Source: CAWJLE01 sp963843645
GTDB taxonomy: Bacteria > Chloroflexota > Anaerolineae > DAOTYC01
DNA: 64,000 nucleotides
Assembly: GCA_963843645.1 (NCBI GenBank)
Contig: CAWJLE010000002.1
Coordinates: forward strand, 244,790-308,789
Direction of reading: 5' to 3'
Part shown: piece by piece, positions 27,040 to 38,000 of the stretch
Numbering within the stretch: position 1 is the stretch's first letter
Layout: each line of letters opens with the position of its first letter
Made by a program: the position numbers and the translations under genes
The notes under the pieces: model-generated
Databases searched by the model: none
The model's input: only the letters and a program-made list of their open reading frames with translations
Told to the model about the DNA's origin: nothing

Positions 27040-28952
27040 GCAACACGGCGACCTCCAGCGGCGCGGGGCTGTATGCGAGCGGCGCGGCGACTCTGACCGG
27101 CGGACGCTTCGAGGCAAATCGAGCCTCAACCTCCGGCGGCGGCCTGTTCGCGAACGGCACGCTGGCCGTGACCGACACCGTGTTCGTGCGCAACAGTGCC
27201 AGCACCAGTGGCGGCGGCGTGGGACAGCGACAGGACGGGCGGATCGTGAACGGCCTGTTCGTGGGGAACGCGGCGCCCGCGGGCGCGGCGATCAACTACG
27301 AGGCCACCGGCGGCGGGGGGGCCGACGTGCTGTTTACCACGATCATCAGCTCCACGACGGGCGCGGGGGCAGGGTCGCGGACGCCGGTGGGGCCGCAGCC
27401 GACCCGGGCGGCGATCCAGGTGGGCGGAGGCACGGTGCGGGTGGTCGACACCATCGTGACGGGCTATGCCGCGCCCATCAATACGGCGGTGAGCGCGAGC
27501 GCCAGCGAAGATTACAACCTGTTCTACCATACCGGCGATCCGAGCGGACCCGTGGTCCGCGGCGGCCACACGATCGTGGGCGACCCGGCCTTCGCCGACG
27601 CCGCCAACGACGACTACCACCTGACCGACGCCAGCCTGGCGGTCGACATGGGTATCGATCGCGGCGTGGACACCGACCTGGACGGCACGGTCCGGCCGCG
27701 CGGCGTGGGCTACGACATCGGTGCGTACGAGTCGCCGTTCACGCACGCGCCGGACGTGACGATCTACCAAACCGTCACGCCCGCGGTCGTCGATCCGGGC
27801 GACGCGATCACGGCCACGCTGACGTTCTTGAACGAGAGCACCGACGCCTGGGCGCGCAACGTCTGGATCACCGACGTCGTGCCGTCATTTGGGCTGACGA
27901 ACGTGAACTACACGTCCAGCGGCGCCACGATCACGCCGACGGGCCCGATCAGCTACACGTGGCAGGTAGAAGACCTGGCGCCCGGCGCGGGTGGCGTCAT
28001 CACCCTCACCGCGGCGATCATCTCGGATCCGCCGTTCGGCGGCACGGTCAGAAACACGGCCACCGTCACGGCGACGGGGATGATCACGCCGACGCACGAC
28101 CGTGCTACGGTGTCGGTCACGCTGGTCGTCACCCCGGCGCTGCAGATCAGCAAGGACGTCGAGCCGGCGCGGCTGCAGCGCGGACAGGTGGTCACGTACA
28201 CGCTGCGGGTGACCAACACGGGCAACATCAATCTGCACACAGCCATCACGGACGTGCTGCCGGCGGAGATCGAAACGACGGATCCGCTGAGCTGGACGCC
28301 GGTGATCAGCGCTCACGGCGGAGTGTGGACCGGCCAGGTGGTGGGCACGGTATCGCCGACGGCGACGGGAGAGGTGGCCAACGTGGTGCGGGTGACCAGC
28401 ACCGAAGGGGCCAGCGGCATCTTCACGCGGACGGCGAACAGCGGGGTGAGGTTGTTCCTGCCGGTGCTGGTGCGCGGCGTGTCGAGCGCGCCGGACCTGG
28501 TGGTGCGCGATCTGGTGGCCACGACCGGCCTGGTGACGGTGACGATCGAGAACGTGGGCACCGGACCGACGGGCCGCACGTTCTGGGTGGACGTGTCGTT
28601 CGATCCGAGCACGCGGCCGCCGCGCCTGAACCAGCCATGGCCGACGATCGCGGCGCATGGGATCGCCTGGGGCGTGACGAAGTCGCTGGCGGCGGGCGAG
28701 CGGCTGACGCTGGTGTCGAGCGGCAGCGACCCGTACTACTGGGGGCCGGCGACCAGCAGCGCGCCGCCGTATCCGGCGAAGGCGAAGGCGTACGTATACG
28801 TGGACTCGGTGGACTACAGCACCACGTGGGGCGCGGTGCTGGAGAGCGACGAGGGGAACAACACCGCCGGGCCGGTCAGGGTCACGGTCGCCGCGGGCTC
28901 GAGCGCGGCCCCGCAGGCGCACGACGGCGGACTCCTGCCCGCGCGGCGGTAG
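27015..28952 (+). CDS. Giant beta-helix protein A, C-terminal part (end of cassette 5, DUF11 pair, CARDB-like)
   Basis: Continues cassette 5 from the frameshift at about 26918. It ends the beta-helix (ENGLFVGNAAPAGAAINY-like closing coil), then carries two consecutive DUF11 domains (DVTIYQTVTPAVVDPGDAIT and PALQISKDVEPARLQRGQVV), the segment RLFLPVLVRG, and a CARDB-like beta-sandwich (APDLVVRDL, VTIENVGTGPTG, ESDEGNNTAGPV). It ends in HDGGLLPARR. No LPXTG, transmembrane anchor or autotransporter barrel is visible. The LFLPVLVRG stretch resembles a short motif frequent near the ends of exported Chloroflexota proteins. Confidence 0.85.
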   Translation: MVSGTAFVSNTATSSGAGLYASGAATLTGGRFEANRASTSGGGLFANGTLAVTDTVFVRNSASTSGGGVGQRQDGRIVNGLFVGNAAPAGAAINYEATGGGGADVLFTTIISSTTGAGAGSRTPVGPQPTRAAIQVGGGTVRVVDTIVTGYAAPINTAVSASASEDYNLFYHTGDPSGPVVRGGHTIVGDPAFADAANDDYHLTDASLAVDMGIDRGVDTDLDGTVRPRGVGYDIGAYESPFTHAPDVTIYQTVTPAVVDPGDAITATLTFLNESTDAWARNVWITDVVPSFGLTNVNYTSSGATITPTGPISYTWQVEDLAPGAGGVITLTAAIISDPPFGGTVRNTATVTATGMITPTHDRATVSVTLVVTPALQISKDVEPARLQRGQVVTYTLRVTNTGNINLHTAITDVLPAEIETTDPLSWTPVISAHGGVWTGQVVGTVSPTATGEVANVVRVTSTEGASGIFTRTANSGVRLFLPVLVRGVSSAPDLVVRDLVATTGLVTVTIENVGTGPTGRTFWVDVSFDPSTRPPRLNQPWPTIAAHGIAWGVTKSLAAGERLTLVSSGSDPYYWGPATSSAPPYPAKAKAYVYVDSVDYSTTWGAVLESDEGNNTAGPVRVTVAAGSSAAPQAHDGGLLPARR

Positions 28953-29022
28953 AGCCGCGCCGGACGAAGAGACTTCCACAATCCGAGAGACTCCCGACAC
29001 AGCCCGGCGTTCTGTGCCGGGA

Positions 29023-29120
29023 GTTTCCAAAACTTCGGAAGTCTGTCTTTAAGCACGAGGTGCACCTGAGAGACGGCGTCCCCCTAAAAGACTGCCAAAC
29101 TCACCACCAAGGACACCAAG
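29023..29120 (+). repeat. Duplicated intergenic segment after gene A
   Basis: GTTTCCAAAACTTCGGAAGT followed by CTTTAAGCACGAGGTGCACC and a tail with ACCACCAAGGACACCAAG. The same segment follows gene B at 34507-34604. The adjoining 28953-29022 has P4-like palindromes; 29121-29240 has no gene. Confidence 0.85.
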
Positions 29121-29243
29121 GGGCACGAAGAAATACAAGAAAAACGGGGCGCCCACCGTCTGTTCGTATTTTGTCTGATCTGGCGTCTAGTTAATGTCTA
29201 TTGTGTTATATTTCGTCATTTCAATATATCTGACCTAAAAGAC

Positions 29244-29272
29244 TTGACATTGGCCAAATTATATCGTATAAT
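29244..29272 (+). promoter_or_regulatory. Promoter of giant gene B
   Basis: Consensus TTGACA (29244-29249), a 17-bp spacer and TATAAT (29267-29272), the latter in the shared decamer ATCGTATAAT (29263-29272). The leader of about 230 bases includes AAGTGAAACCTG near 29436, as in gene A. Confidence 0.8.
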
Positions 29273-29504
29273 ATCCTAGTGTAATCCACAAAATCTCCAG
29301 ATGGATATTACCTGACCCGGAACACTGGATGGGTCGCTCTCGCATTTGGTGTCATCACACCGGCTGCCCGGCGGGCGGCTGGGTTTCGAGTTACACCCGT
29401 TTTCCGGCGTTCATAGCTCTTCCACAATCACGCCCAAGTGAAACCTGCAGGCCCAGGGCGGCCAACGACGCGGACTTCACTTCGGCCCAGTCCAGGAGGT
29501 CTGC

Positions 29505-32500
29505 ATGGTCGTCCAGTGCGGTCGCTTCACCTATCGGGGTAGGTTCCTTCTGCTTGCGGTCCTGTTTTGGGCTCTGGCTCTCTGCCTGCTGGCCCCTCCA
29601 CTCGCCCAGGCCGCGCGGCCGTTCCCATGCTCCGCCCGGGTCGGGACATTGACCTTCGGCAGCGCCGATGCCGCCGCGGTCCAGCAGGCGGTGGACGCGG
29701 CCGGGCCGGGCGACCTCGTCAAAATCGCCGGGACCTGCCGGGGTGTGCAGGCCCGCGCCGGAACCAACCAGACGGTCTACATCAGCACCACACTGACCCT
29801 GCAAGGTGGCTACACCACGACGAACGACTTTGCCACACCGGACCCGGTGGCCAACCCGACGACGCTGGACGCCGCGGGATTGGGGCGCGTGGTCTTCGTT
29901 TCCGGCGAGGTGCCCGTGATCCTGGCCGACTTCATGGCGACGAACGGCTCGGTCAGCGGCGCCGGATCGACCTGTCCGGACGCGGGGTGCGGCGGCAGCG
30001 TATACAGTGACGGCGGCCTCACGCTGATGAACCTCGACGTGATCAGCAATACCGCCCGCTACAAGGGAGGCGGCATCTACGCGGTGGGCAACGTAACGGC
30101 GTCGAACGCGGAGTTCGCGCGGAACAAGACGGTGAGCTCCTATGGCGGCGGTCTGTACAACCTCGGCACGGTGTCTGTCAGCGACACGTCGTTTCTTACC
30201 AACACGGCTTTCTCTAATGGAGGCGGACTGTACACATCAGGACAGATACGGGCGAGCGGTGGATGCTTTCAAGGTAACACGTCAGGTTCCTATGGCGGCG
30301 GCCTGTACGGTGCGGACACCGTGGTCCTGACCGACACTGTCTTCGTGAACAACACAGCCTTCTATCTTGGAGGCGGCGCGCACGCCTCGACGGTGCTGAC
30401 GTCGAACCGCGGGCGCTTCGAGAGGAACACCGTGACGTCAGCATCCGGATCGGGCGGCGGCGCCGACGGGAATGGGATGGTCCTCACGGACACCGTATTC
30501 GTGAGCAATACGTGCCCGGCCAACGGCGGCGGCGCATATTCGGCAAATGGCGTCCCGGTCTCGGTGAGCGGAGGCCGCTTCGAAAGCAACCGGGCGGCGG
30601 GTTCCGGCGGCGGCCTCTACGCGTTCGGGCCGCTGACCTCGACCGCCACAGTGTTCGTGGGCAACGCTGCCAAAGACGGAGGCGGGCTGTACGATTCCCA
30701 CTTGTGGGGCGAGAGCCTGGCCGGCGTGCGGTTCACCGGCAACACGGCGACCGACAGAGGCGGCGGCGTCTTCCTGAACACCGGCCGGGTCGTCGACACA
30801 TTGTTCGATCGTAACTCGGCCGGCCGGGGTGCGGCGATCTACTGCCGCAACACCGACGGGGCTGAAGACGTCCAGTTCAGCACGATCGTGAGCCCGACGG
30901 TGGGCGCCGGAGCGGCGATCTACGCAGAGTCCGGGACGGTCAACATCGTCGACAGCATCGTGGCCAGTCATACCGTGCCCATCAGCGCGGCGGCCGGTGC
31001 GACCGTCGTGGAAGATTATAACCTGTTCCAGGCGACGAGCGCCGTGCCTGCACCGGTTGCGTCCGGCGGCCACAGCGTATTTGGACAGGCGGCTTTCGTC
31101 GATCCGGCAGGCGACTACCACCTCACCGACGCCAGCGCGGCGGTCGACATCGGCGTGGATGAGGGCGCGTACACCGACTTCGACGGTACTGTCCGGCCGC
31201 GGGGCGCCGGCTTCGACCTGGGCGCGTACGAATCGCCGTTCAACCACGCGCCCAACGTGACGGTCGCCAAGTCGGTCACGCCGGCCGTGGCCGGTCCCGG
31301 CCAGACGGTGACCTACACCCTGACGTTCACCAACGAGGCAGCGTGGGCCGCCGGTGGCGTCCTGATCACCGACGTCGTGCCGGCGGAGCTGCGGGACGTG
31401 AGCTATGCGGCCAGCGGCCTGGTCGTCACGCCGACGGGTGACGTCAGTTACACCTGGCAGGCGGCGGACCTGGCGGCCGGCGCGGGCGGCGTCATCACCC
31501 TGACCGGCGTGGTGCGCACCGACGCGACGCCAGGCGGCGTCTTCACCAACACGGCGACGGTCACCGCGACCCGCATGATCACGCCGACGCACGACCGCGA
31601 CGCCGTGGCCGTCACCGTCGGGGCGGGCGGGCCCTGCTACGCGCAGATCGCGCGCACGGGGCAGACCTTCAGCAGCGCGGACGCTTTGGCGGTCCAGGAC
31701 GCGGTGGACGCGGCCCAAGCCGGTGATCTGATCGAGATTGCCGGGACGTGCCGCGGCGTGCAGCCGCGCGCCGGGACCAGCCAGACGGTCTACATCAGCA
31801 CCATGCTGACCCTGCAGGGCGGCTACACCGTCACGAACAACTTCACCGCGCCCGATCCCGTGGCCAACCCGACGATGTTGGACGCCGCGGGACTGGGGCG
31901 GGTGATGTACGTCGCGGGCGACGTGCCCGTCATCCTGGCCGACTTCACCGCCACCAACGGCTCAGTCAGCGGTGCCGGGACGACCTGTCCGCAAGCGGGC
32001 TGTGGCGGCGGCGTGTCCAGCGACGGCGCGCTCACCCTGATGAACCTCAACGTCATCAGCAACACCGCCACGTACAACGGCGGCGGCGTGTATGCGGTCG
32101 GGCCGGTGCAGGCGAGCGGTGGACAGATAGAAGGCAACGTGACCAAAGGCGGCTCCGGGGGCGGTCTGCGGACGGACAGTACACTGGCGATCAGCGGCAC
32201 GTTGTTCATCAGCAACACCGCCAGCTACAGCGGCGGCGGAGCGGTCGCGTCCGGCGCGGCGGCGCTGACCGGCGCGCGTTTCGAACGCAACGAGGCGGGC
32301 GGCGACGGCGGCGGGCTATCGGCCGCCGATACGGTGTCCCTCACCGACACGGTGTTCGTCAGCAACACTGCCGAGTCCGAAGGCGGGGGGCTTCGAGCGG
32401 GCCGCGCCGTCACGGCCAGCGGCGGGCGCTTCGAGGGGAACCTGGCGAACGCCGCCGGGGGCGGCCTCTGGACTGCCGGCGGGCTGATCGGCAGCGGCAC

Positions 32501-34436
32501 GGTGTTCGTCAGCAACACTGCCGCAACTACCGGCGGCGGCGCGTACCTGTACGACACCACCCGGATGACCGACGCACGTTTCGAGCGGAACTCGGCCGAC
32601 TCCGGCGGTGGGCTGTACACGGGATACAGCTTGGCCGTCACCGGCACGCTCTTCCTGCGCAACATGGCCCAAAGCATCGGCGGCGGAGCTTATCTGCCGC
32701 ATGGGGGCCGGATCGCCAACGGGCTCTTCACAGGCAACACGGCGTTCGAGGGCCAGGCGCTGTACTACGCCGCCACCGACAGCAGCGAGGCCGACCTACT
32801 GTTCACGACGGTCGTCAGCCCCAGCACCGGCAGCCCTGGAGCGGGTTCTCGGGCGCCGGGGGGGATGCGGCCGACCCAGGCGGCGATCCGGGTGGGCGCG
32901 GGCGCGGTGCGGGTGGTCGACACGATCGTGGCAGGCTATCCCGCGCCCATCAGTACCGCGGAGAGCGCCAGCGCCAGCGAAGACTACAACCTGTTCTACG
33001 ATACGAGCGATCCAATGGGGAACGTGACGCACGGCGGGCACAGCCTGAAGGCGGATCCGGCGTTCGTCGACGCCGCGTCGGGCGATTATCACCTCACCGA
33101 TGCCAGCGAAGCGATCGACGTGGGCACGAATGAAGGGGTGTACACGGACCTGGATGGTACTATCCGGCCGCGGGGCGTGGGCTACGATCTAGGGGCGTAC
33201 GAATCGCCGTTCACCCACATGCCGGACGTGACGATCTACCAGACCGTCACACCCACCGTGGTCGATCCGGGCGAGGCGATCACCTCGACGCTGACGTTCC
33301 TGAACGAGAGCACCAACGCGTGGGCGCGCAACGTCTGGATCACCGACGTCGTGCCGACGTTCGGGCTGACGAACGTGAACTACACCTCCAGCGGCGCCAC
33401 GATCACGCCGACGGGTCCGATCAGCTACACGTGGCAGGTAGAAGACCTGGCGCCCGGCGCGGGTGGCGTCATCACCCTCACTGCGGCCATCATCTCGGAT
33501 CCGCCGTTCGGCGGCACCTTCAAGAACACGGCCAGCGTCACCGCGACGGGGATGATCACGCCGACGCACGACCGCGACACGGTGTCCATTACCCTGGTCG
33601 TCACCCCGGCGCTGCAGATCAGCAAGGACGTAGATCCGCAGCAGCTCACGCCGGGCGGCGCCATAACCTACACCCTGCGGGTGACCAATACGGGCAACAT
33701 CGATCTGCACACAGCCATCACGGACGTGCTGCCGGCGGAGATCGAAACGACGGATCTGCTGAACTGGACGCCGGTGATCACGGCGCACGGCGGCGTATGG
33801 ACCGCGCAGGTGGTGGGCACGGTGTCGCCGACGGCGACGGGAAGCGTGGCCAACGTGGTGCGGGTGACCAGCACCGAAGGGGCCGGCGGCATCTTCACGC
33901 GGACGGCGAGCAGCGGGGTGAAGCTGTACCTGCCGGTGCTGGTGCGGGGCGTGTCGAGCGCGCCGGACCTGGTGGTGCGCAAAGTGGCGGCGACGACGAG
34001 CGCGGTGACGGTGACGATCGAGAACGCGGGCACCGGGCCGACGGGCAGCGACTTCTGGGTGGACGTGTCGTTCGACCCGAACACGCGGCCGCCGCACATC
34101 AACCAGCCGTGGTCGACGATCGCCAGCCATGGTATCGCCTGGGGCGTGGCGAAGTCGCTGGCGGCAGGTGAGAGCCTGACGCTGGTGTCGGATGGCAGCG
34201 ATCCGTATTACTACGGGCCGCCGAGCAGCAGCGCGCCGCCGTATCCTGCGGGGGCGAAGACCTACGTCTACGTCGACTCCCTGGACTACAGCACCACGTG
34301 GGGCGCCGTGCTGGAGAGCAACGAGAACAACAACACCGCCGGCCCGGTCAGGGTCACGGTCGCCGCGGGCTCGAGCGCGGCCCCGCGATCCGCCGCGCAG
34401 CCGCACGACGGCGGTCTCCTGCCCGCGCGGCGGTAG
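29505..34436 (+). CDS. Giant secreted beta-helix/DUF11 protein B (two cassettes)
   Basis: This 1643-residue gene is intact and serves as the model for the other two. ATG 29505 follows AGGAGG. The signal peptide MVVQCGRFTYRGRFLLLAVL and following hydrophobic residues match gene A and are cut after AQA. Cassette 1 (from CSARVGTLTFGSADA) and cassette 2 (from CYAQIARTGQTFSSADA) each have the Cys block, CP.AGCGG motif, Pmp-like GGGLY/FVSN coils, EDYNLF and DYHLTDAS blocks and a DUF11 domain. The end has a second DUF11 (PALQISKDVDPQQLTPGGA), KLYLPVLVRG, a CARDB-like domain and LLPARR. It is predicted to be exported and extended, with beta-helix heads joined by Ig-like stalks. The ligand and mode of cell attachment are unknown. 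Confidence 0.88.
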   Translation: MVVQCGRFTYRGRFLLLAVLFWALALCLLAPPLAQAARPFPCSARVGTLTFGSADAAAVQQAVDAAGPGDLVKIAGTCRGVQARAGTNQTVYISTTLTLQGGYTTTNDFATPDPVANPTTLDAAGLGRVVFVSGEVPVILADFMATNGSVSGAGSTCPDAGCGGSVYSDGGLTLMNLDVISNTARYKGGGIYAVGNVTASNAEFARNKTVSSYGGGLYNLGTVSVSDTSFLTNTAFSNGGGLYTSGQIRASGGCFQGNTSGSYGGGLYGADTVVLTDTVFVNNTAFYLGGGAHASTVLTSNRGRFERNTVTSASGSGGGADGNGMVLTDTVFVSNTCPANGGGAYSANGVPVSVSGGRFESNRAAGSGGGLYAFGPLTSTATVFVGNAAKDGGGLYDSHLWGESLAGVRFTGNTATDRGGGVFLNTGRVVDTLFDRNSAGRGAAIYCRNTDGAEDVQFSTIVSPTVGAGAAIYAESGTVNIVDSIVASHTVPISAAAGATVVEDYNLFQATSAVPAPVASGGHSVFGQAAFVDPAGDYHLTDASAAVDIGVDEGAYTDFDGTVRPRGAGFDLGAYESPFNHAPNVTVAKSVTPAVAGPGQTVTYTLTFTNEAAWAAGGVLITDVVPAELRDVSYAASGLVVTPTGDVSYTWQAADLAAGAGGVITLTGVVRTDATPGGVFTNTATVTATRMITPTHDRDAVAVTVGAGGPCYAQIARTGQTFSSADALAVQDAVDAAQAGDLIEIAGTCRGVQPRAGTSQTVYISTMLTLQGGYTVTNNFTAPDPVANPTMLDAAGLGRVMYVAGDVPVILADFTATNGSVSGAGTTCPQAGCGGGVSSDGALTLMNLNVISNTATYNGGGVYAVGPVQASGGQIEGNVTKGGSGGGLRTDSTLAISGTLFISNTASYSGGGAVASGAAALTGARFERNEAGGDGGGLSAADTVSLTDTVFVSNTAESEGGGLRAGRAVTASGGRFEGNLANAAGGGLWTAGGLIGSGTVFVSNTAATTGGGAYLYDTTRMTDARFERNSADSGGGLYTGYSLAVTGTLFLRNMAQSIGGGAYLPHGGRIANGLFTGNTAFEGQALYYAATDSSEADLLFTTVVSPSTGSPGAGSRAPGGMRPTQAAIRVGAGAVRVVDTIVAGYPAPISTAESASASEDYNLFYDTSDPMGNVTHGGHSLKADPAFVDAASGDYHLTDASEAIDVGTNEGVYTDLDGTIRPRGVGYDLGAYESPFTHMPDVTIYQTVTPTVVDPGEAITSTLTFLNESTNAWARNVWITDVVPTFGLTNVNYTSSGATITPTGPISYTWQVEDLAPGAGGVITLTAAIISDPPFGGTFKNTASVTATGMITPTHDRDTVSITLVVTPALQISKDVDPQQLTPGGAITYTLRVTNTGNIDLHTAITDVLPAEIETTDLLNWTPVITAHGGVWTAQVVGTVSPTATGSVANVVRVTSTEGAGGIFTRTASSGVKLYLPVLVRGVSSAPDLVVRKVAATTSAVTVTIENAGTGPTGSDFWVDVSFDPNTRPPHINQPWSTIASHGIAWGVAKSLAAGESLTLVSDGSDPYYYGPPSSSAPPYPAGAKTYVYVDSLDYSTTWGAVLESNENNNTAGPVRVTVAAGSSAAPRSAAQPHDGGLLPARR

Positions 34437-34506
34437 CCGCACGGCAGGGAAGAGAAGACTTCCGCAATCCGAGACTTCCGACATCGTGCCGATGTTGTTA
34501 CGGCAA

Positions 34507-34604
34507 GTTTCCAAAACTTCGGAAGTCTGTCTTTAAGCACGAGGTGCACCTGAGAGACGGCCTCCCCCTAAAAGACTGCCAAACTCACCACCAAGGACAC
34601 CAAG
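34507..34604 (+). repeat. Duplicated intergenic segment after gene B
   Basis: Matches 29023-29120. The gap 34437-35008 also has P4-type palindromes at 34457-34528 and 34641-34692, and an AT-rich stretch (34740-34860) that ends in the promoter of gene C. Confidence 0.85.
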
Positions 34605-34831
34605 AAACGCAAAGGGAAAAACAAGAATGACACAAGAGGAGACTTCCGCAATCCGGGACTTCCGACATCGTACCGATGTCGGAAGTCTGTTTTATGCAAC
34701 AGGCAGATGAGAAAAGACCGCCACCAAAAACAGGTGATGAAAAGCATCACGGCAAAGAGCACGAAGACTACACAGAATATGAGCTAATATATATGAAACA
34801 AATCATAAAATTTCGCACAATATCATCGAAT

Positions 34832-34860
34832 TTGGACATTGACGAGAGTCATCGTATAAT
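34832..34860 (+). promoter_or_regulatory. Promoter of giant gene C
   Basis: TTGGAC (34832-34837), 17 bp, then TATAAT (34855-34860) within the shared ATCGTATAAT. A nearer TTGACG at 34839 is too close (10 bp) to be the -35. The leader to ATG 35009 is about 140 bases. Confidence 0.65.
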
Positions 34861-35008
34861 ATGGTCGTTTCCCAATCTGATGCATCGCCTATCGCTGTTC
34901 GACGCGAAATAGCATTATCCCTCAATCGATGAGGAGCGCGGAAACTTGGCTTCGGCAATCGCCTGAGCTCTGTCTCAGTTGCGCAACTCGTCGCGCCCAG
35001 GAGGTTAC

Positions 35009-38000
35009 ATGGCTGCTCATCGTCGCTCCGTCTACCATTTCGAATTCACCCTGGCTGCCGTTTTCTTGTGTGGACTGGCCCTCTGTTTCTTCGTTGCCCC
35101 GGTCCAGGCGGGTGTGCCTCCGACGAACTTGTGCTACGCGAAGGTGGGCAACGGCGGCACAACCTACGGCAGCAACGACGCGTCCGCCGTGCAGCAAGCG
35201 GTGGACGCGGCGGTCGAGGGCGACACGGTCAAGGTGGCCGGGACCTGCCGTGGCGTGCAGACCACGGCGGGCCTGACCCAGACCGTATACATCACCCAGG
35301 CGCTGACGCTTGCGGGCGGTTATGCGACCACGGACTGGACCGCGCCGGACCCGGTGAGTCACCCGACGACCCTGGATGCACAGGGCCTCGGGCGCGTGGT
35401 GTACGTGGACTCGGCCGTGCCCGCGACCCTGACGAACCTGATTGTGGCCAACGGGCACATGACCGGCACCGGAACGCTCTGCCCGAGCGCGGGCTGCGGC
35501 GGCGGCATCTACGCCAGTGGTGACCTGGCCCTGACGGGTGTGGACGTGATCGGCAGCAGCGGTTTCGACGGCGGCGGGGTCTACGCGTACGGGCGGACCA
35601 CGGTCAGCGGCGGGCGCTTTGCGGAGAACCGCGGATCGGGTGATGGCGGCGGCCTGGTCGGCAATATGGGGGTGTCCGTCAGCGGCACGTTATTCGTCAG
35701 CAACACGGTGCCGTTCGGCAGCGGCGGGGGTCTGTATAGCCGTGGAAGACTATCCGTCACGGGGACGGAGTTCCGCGGCAACACGGCGCCCTCCGGCTGG
35801 GGCGGCGGCCTGGCGGCGTCCGGAAGGACGGTCGTGACCGGGGGGCGCTTCACGGGGAACCAGGGCCAAAACGGGGGCGGGCTGTACTCGTGCGGCGACA
35901 CGGTGACCCTGACGGATACGCTGTTCGTGAGCAACACAGCCAACTCCGCCGGCGGCGGGCTGTACAGCTTCAAGTTACTGTCCATCAGCGGCGGGCAGTT
36001 CAGCGGGAACACGGGCGCCACCGGCGGCGGGCTGTTTGCCTACAACCCGGCGTCCGTCAGCGGCACACAATTTTTGAGCAATACGGCGACCACCGGCGCT
36101 GGCGGTGGCGTGGAGGCCTTCTCCACACTGTCCGTTGCCGGCGCGCAGTTCATCAGCAACACGGCGGCATACAACGGCGGCGGGCTGAACGGCGAGGCTG
36201 CGGTGTCCATCACCGGAACGCAGTTTGTCCGCAACGTCACCGGCGGCGCGGGCGGTGGGGCGAGTGCGAACGGCATGTCCTCCATCAGCGGGGGCCAGTT
36301 CATAAGCAACACGTCCGTCACGGGAGGCGGCGGCCTGTACGGCTGGGGGGCGATGGCCATCACCGGCACGCAGTTCCTCAGCAACACATCCGCCAGCAAC
36401 GGCGGTGGTCTGTACGACGGGACGGGAGCGACGCTGACCGGCGGGCGCTTCGCCGCAAATCAGGGCGCTCGCGGCGGCGGGGTGTATTCGAGCGCGGCGC
36501 TGACCGCCACGGCCACCGTGTTCGTGAGCAACACGACCAACAGCCATGGCGGTGGGCTGTATAGCTTCGGCGTGCTCACGCTGAGCGAAGCACAGTTTGT
36601 GAGCAACACGTCCACCGCCAACAACGGCGGTGGAGTATACGGCTACACCACGGTGGTCGCCAGCGGCGGGCAGTTCGTGGATAACCGGGCTGTCGGTGGC
36701 GCTGGACTATACGGCGGCTCAGAGGTGGCTATCACCGGCACGGTGTTCCTGAGCAATACAGCTTCCGGCAGCGGCGGTGGGCTGCACGCGAGCGGCGCGC
36801 TGTCTGTCGCCGCCGCGCAGTTCATCAGCAACACGGCTACCACCGGCAGTGGCGGTGGAGTAGATGTGGGATCCAGCACGACGTCGATCACCGGCACGCA
36901 GTTCCTGAGTAACACGGCCAAAAGCAACGGCGGCGGGTTGGTGGCGCGCGGCGCACTGACCGTCAGCGGCACGACGTTCCGCAACAACAAATCCACCAAT
37001 AGCAACGGCGGTGGGCTGAACAGCAGTGCCGGGGTGACCATCGTCGATGGGCAGTTCCTGGACAACACGGCCCAACGCGAGGGCGGCGGGATGTATGCGA
37101 GTGGGGCGGCGGTGGTGAGCGGGGGCCGCTTCGAGGGCAACCGGGCGAGCATGCTCGAGGGTGGGGGCCTTTACTCGGGGTACAGCGGGGGAATTGTCCT
37201 CAGCGATGCGATGCTCGTGGGGAACACGGCGGCCGCCGATGGTGGGGGCGTGTATGCGTCTGGGCCGCTGACGGTGACGGGAGCGTACTTCGAACGGAAC
37301 GCGGCGAACAATTGGCGTGGCGGTGGCGCCTATGCGCATGGACTGAGTCTCACGAACACCATATTCTTGAGCAACACGGCGAGGCTGATGGGCGGCGCCG
37401 CGTATTTGGACGGCGGCAGCGGCCGGGTGGTGAACGCACTGCTGGCGCGGAACGTGGCGCCGTCGGGTGCGGCATTGTACTGCGCTCCGAGCGGCGGGGC
37501 CGCCGACGTGCTGTTCAGCACGATCGCGGCCGCAGCCGGCTCGCCGCCTGCGGCGCAGACGGCGATCTATGCCATGACCGGACCGGTGCGGATCACGGAC
37601 ACGATCGTGGCCAGCTACACGGCGCCGATCAGCGCGGCCGGCGGGGTGCAAGTCAGCGAGGACTACAACCTGTTCGACGCCACGGGTGCTGTGCCGGCGG
37701 AGATCACCTCGGGCGGGCACAGCTTCACGGGCGCGGCGGCCTTTGTAGACGCGGCGGCGGATGACTATCACCTGACGGACGCCAGCGCGGCGGTGGATCG
37801 AGGCATCGATGTAGGGGTGTATTCGGACCTGGACGGCCAAGTCCGCCCGCGGGGTGGCGGCTACGACGTCGGCGCGTACGAGTCTTCTTACGCCCGGCAG
37901 GCTGACGTGACGCTATACAAGGCGGCGACGCCGGCCACGCCCCAGATCGGCGGGGCAATCACCTATACGCTGACCTACAGCAACGTTGGCGCGCTGCCGG

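Larger units (their letters stand above)
16313..28952 (+). other. Giant gene A as reconstructed: secreted five-cassette beta-helix/DUF11 protein
   Basis: Three open frames (16313-18577, 18598-27039, 27015-28952) join into one gene if one base is added near 18546 and one near 26918 (a run of five G where the repeat context needs six). The corrected length is divisible by three and gives about 4213 residues. Cassettes begin at about 16430, 18402, 21780, 23932 and 26093, each at a C-x-x-x-V...TF.S.DA.AVQ.AVD motif. After the last cassette come another DUF11-like domain and a CARDB-like domain. Confidence 0.75.

Noticed and set aside
16313..28952. Type V autotransporter like chlamydial Pmp proteins
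   Set aside because: No C-terminal beta-barrel; the proteins end in a DUF11-CARDB-like region. The Pmp likeness is limited to the coil motifs.
34839..34844. TTGACG as -35 of gene C
   Set aside because: Only 10 bp from TATAAT; TTGGAC at 34832 has the 17-bp spacing seen for genes A and B.
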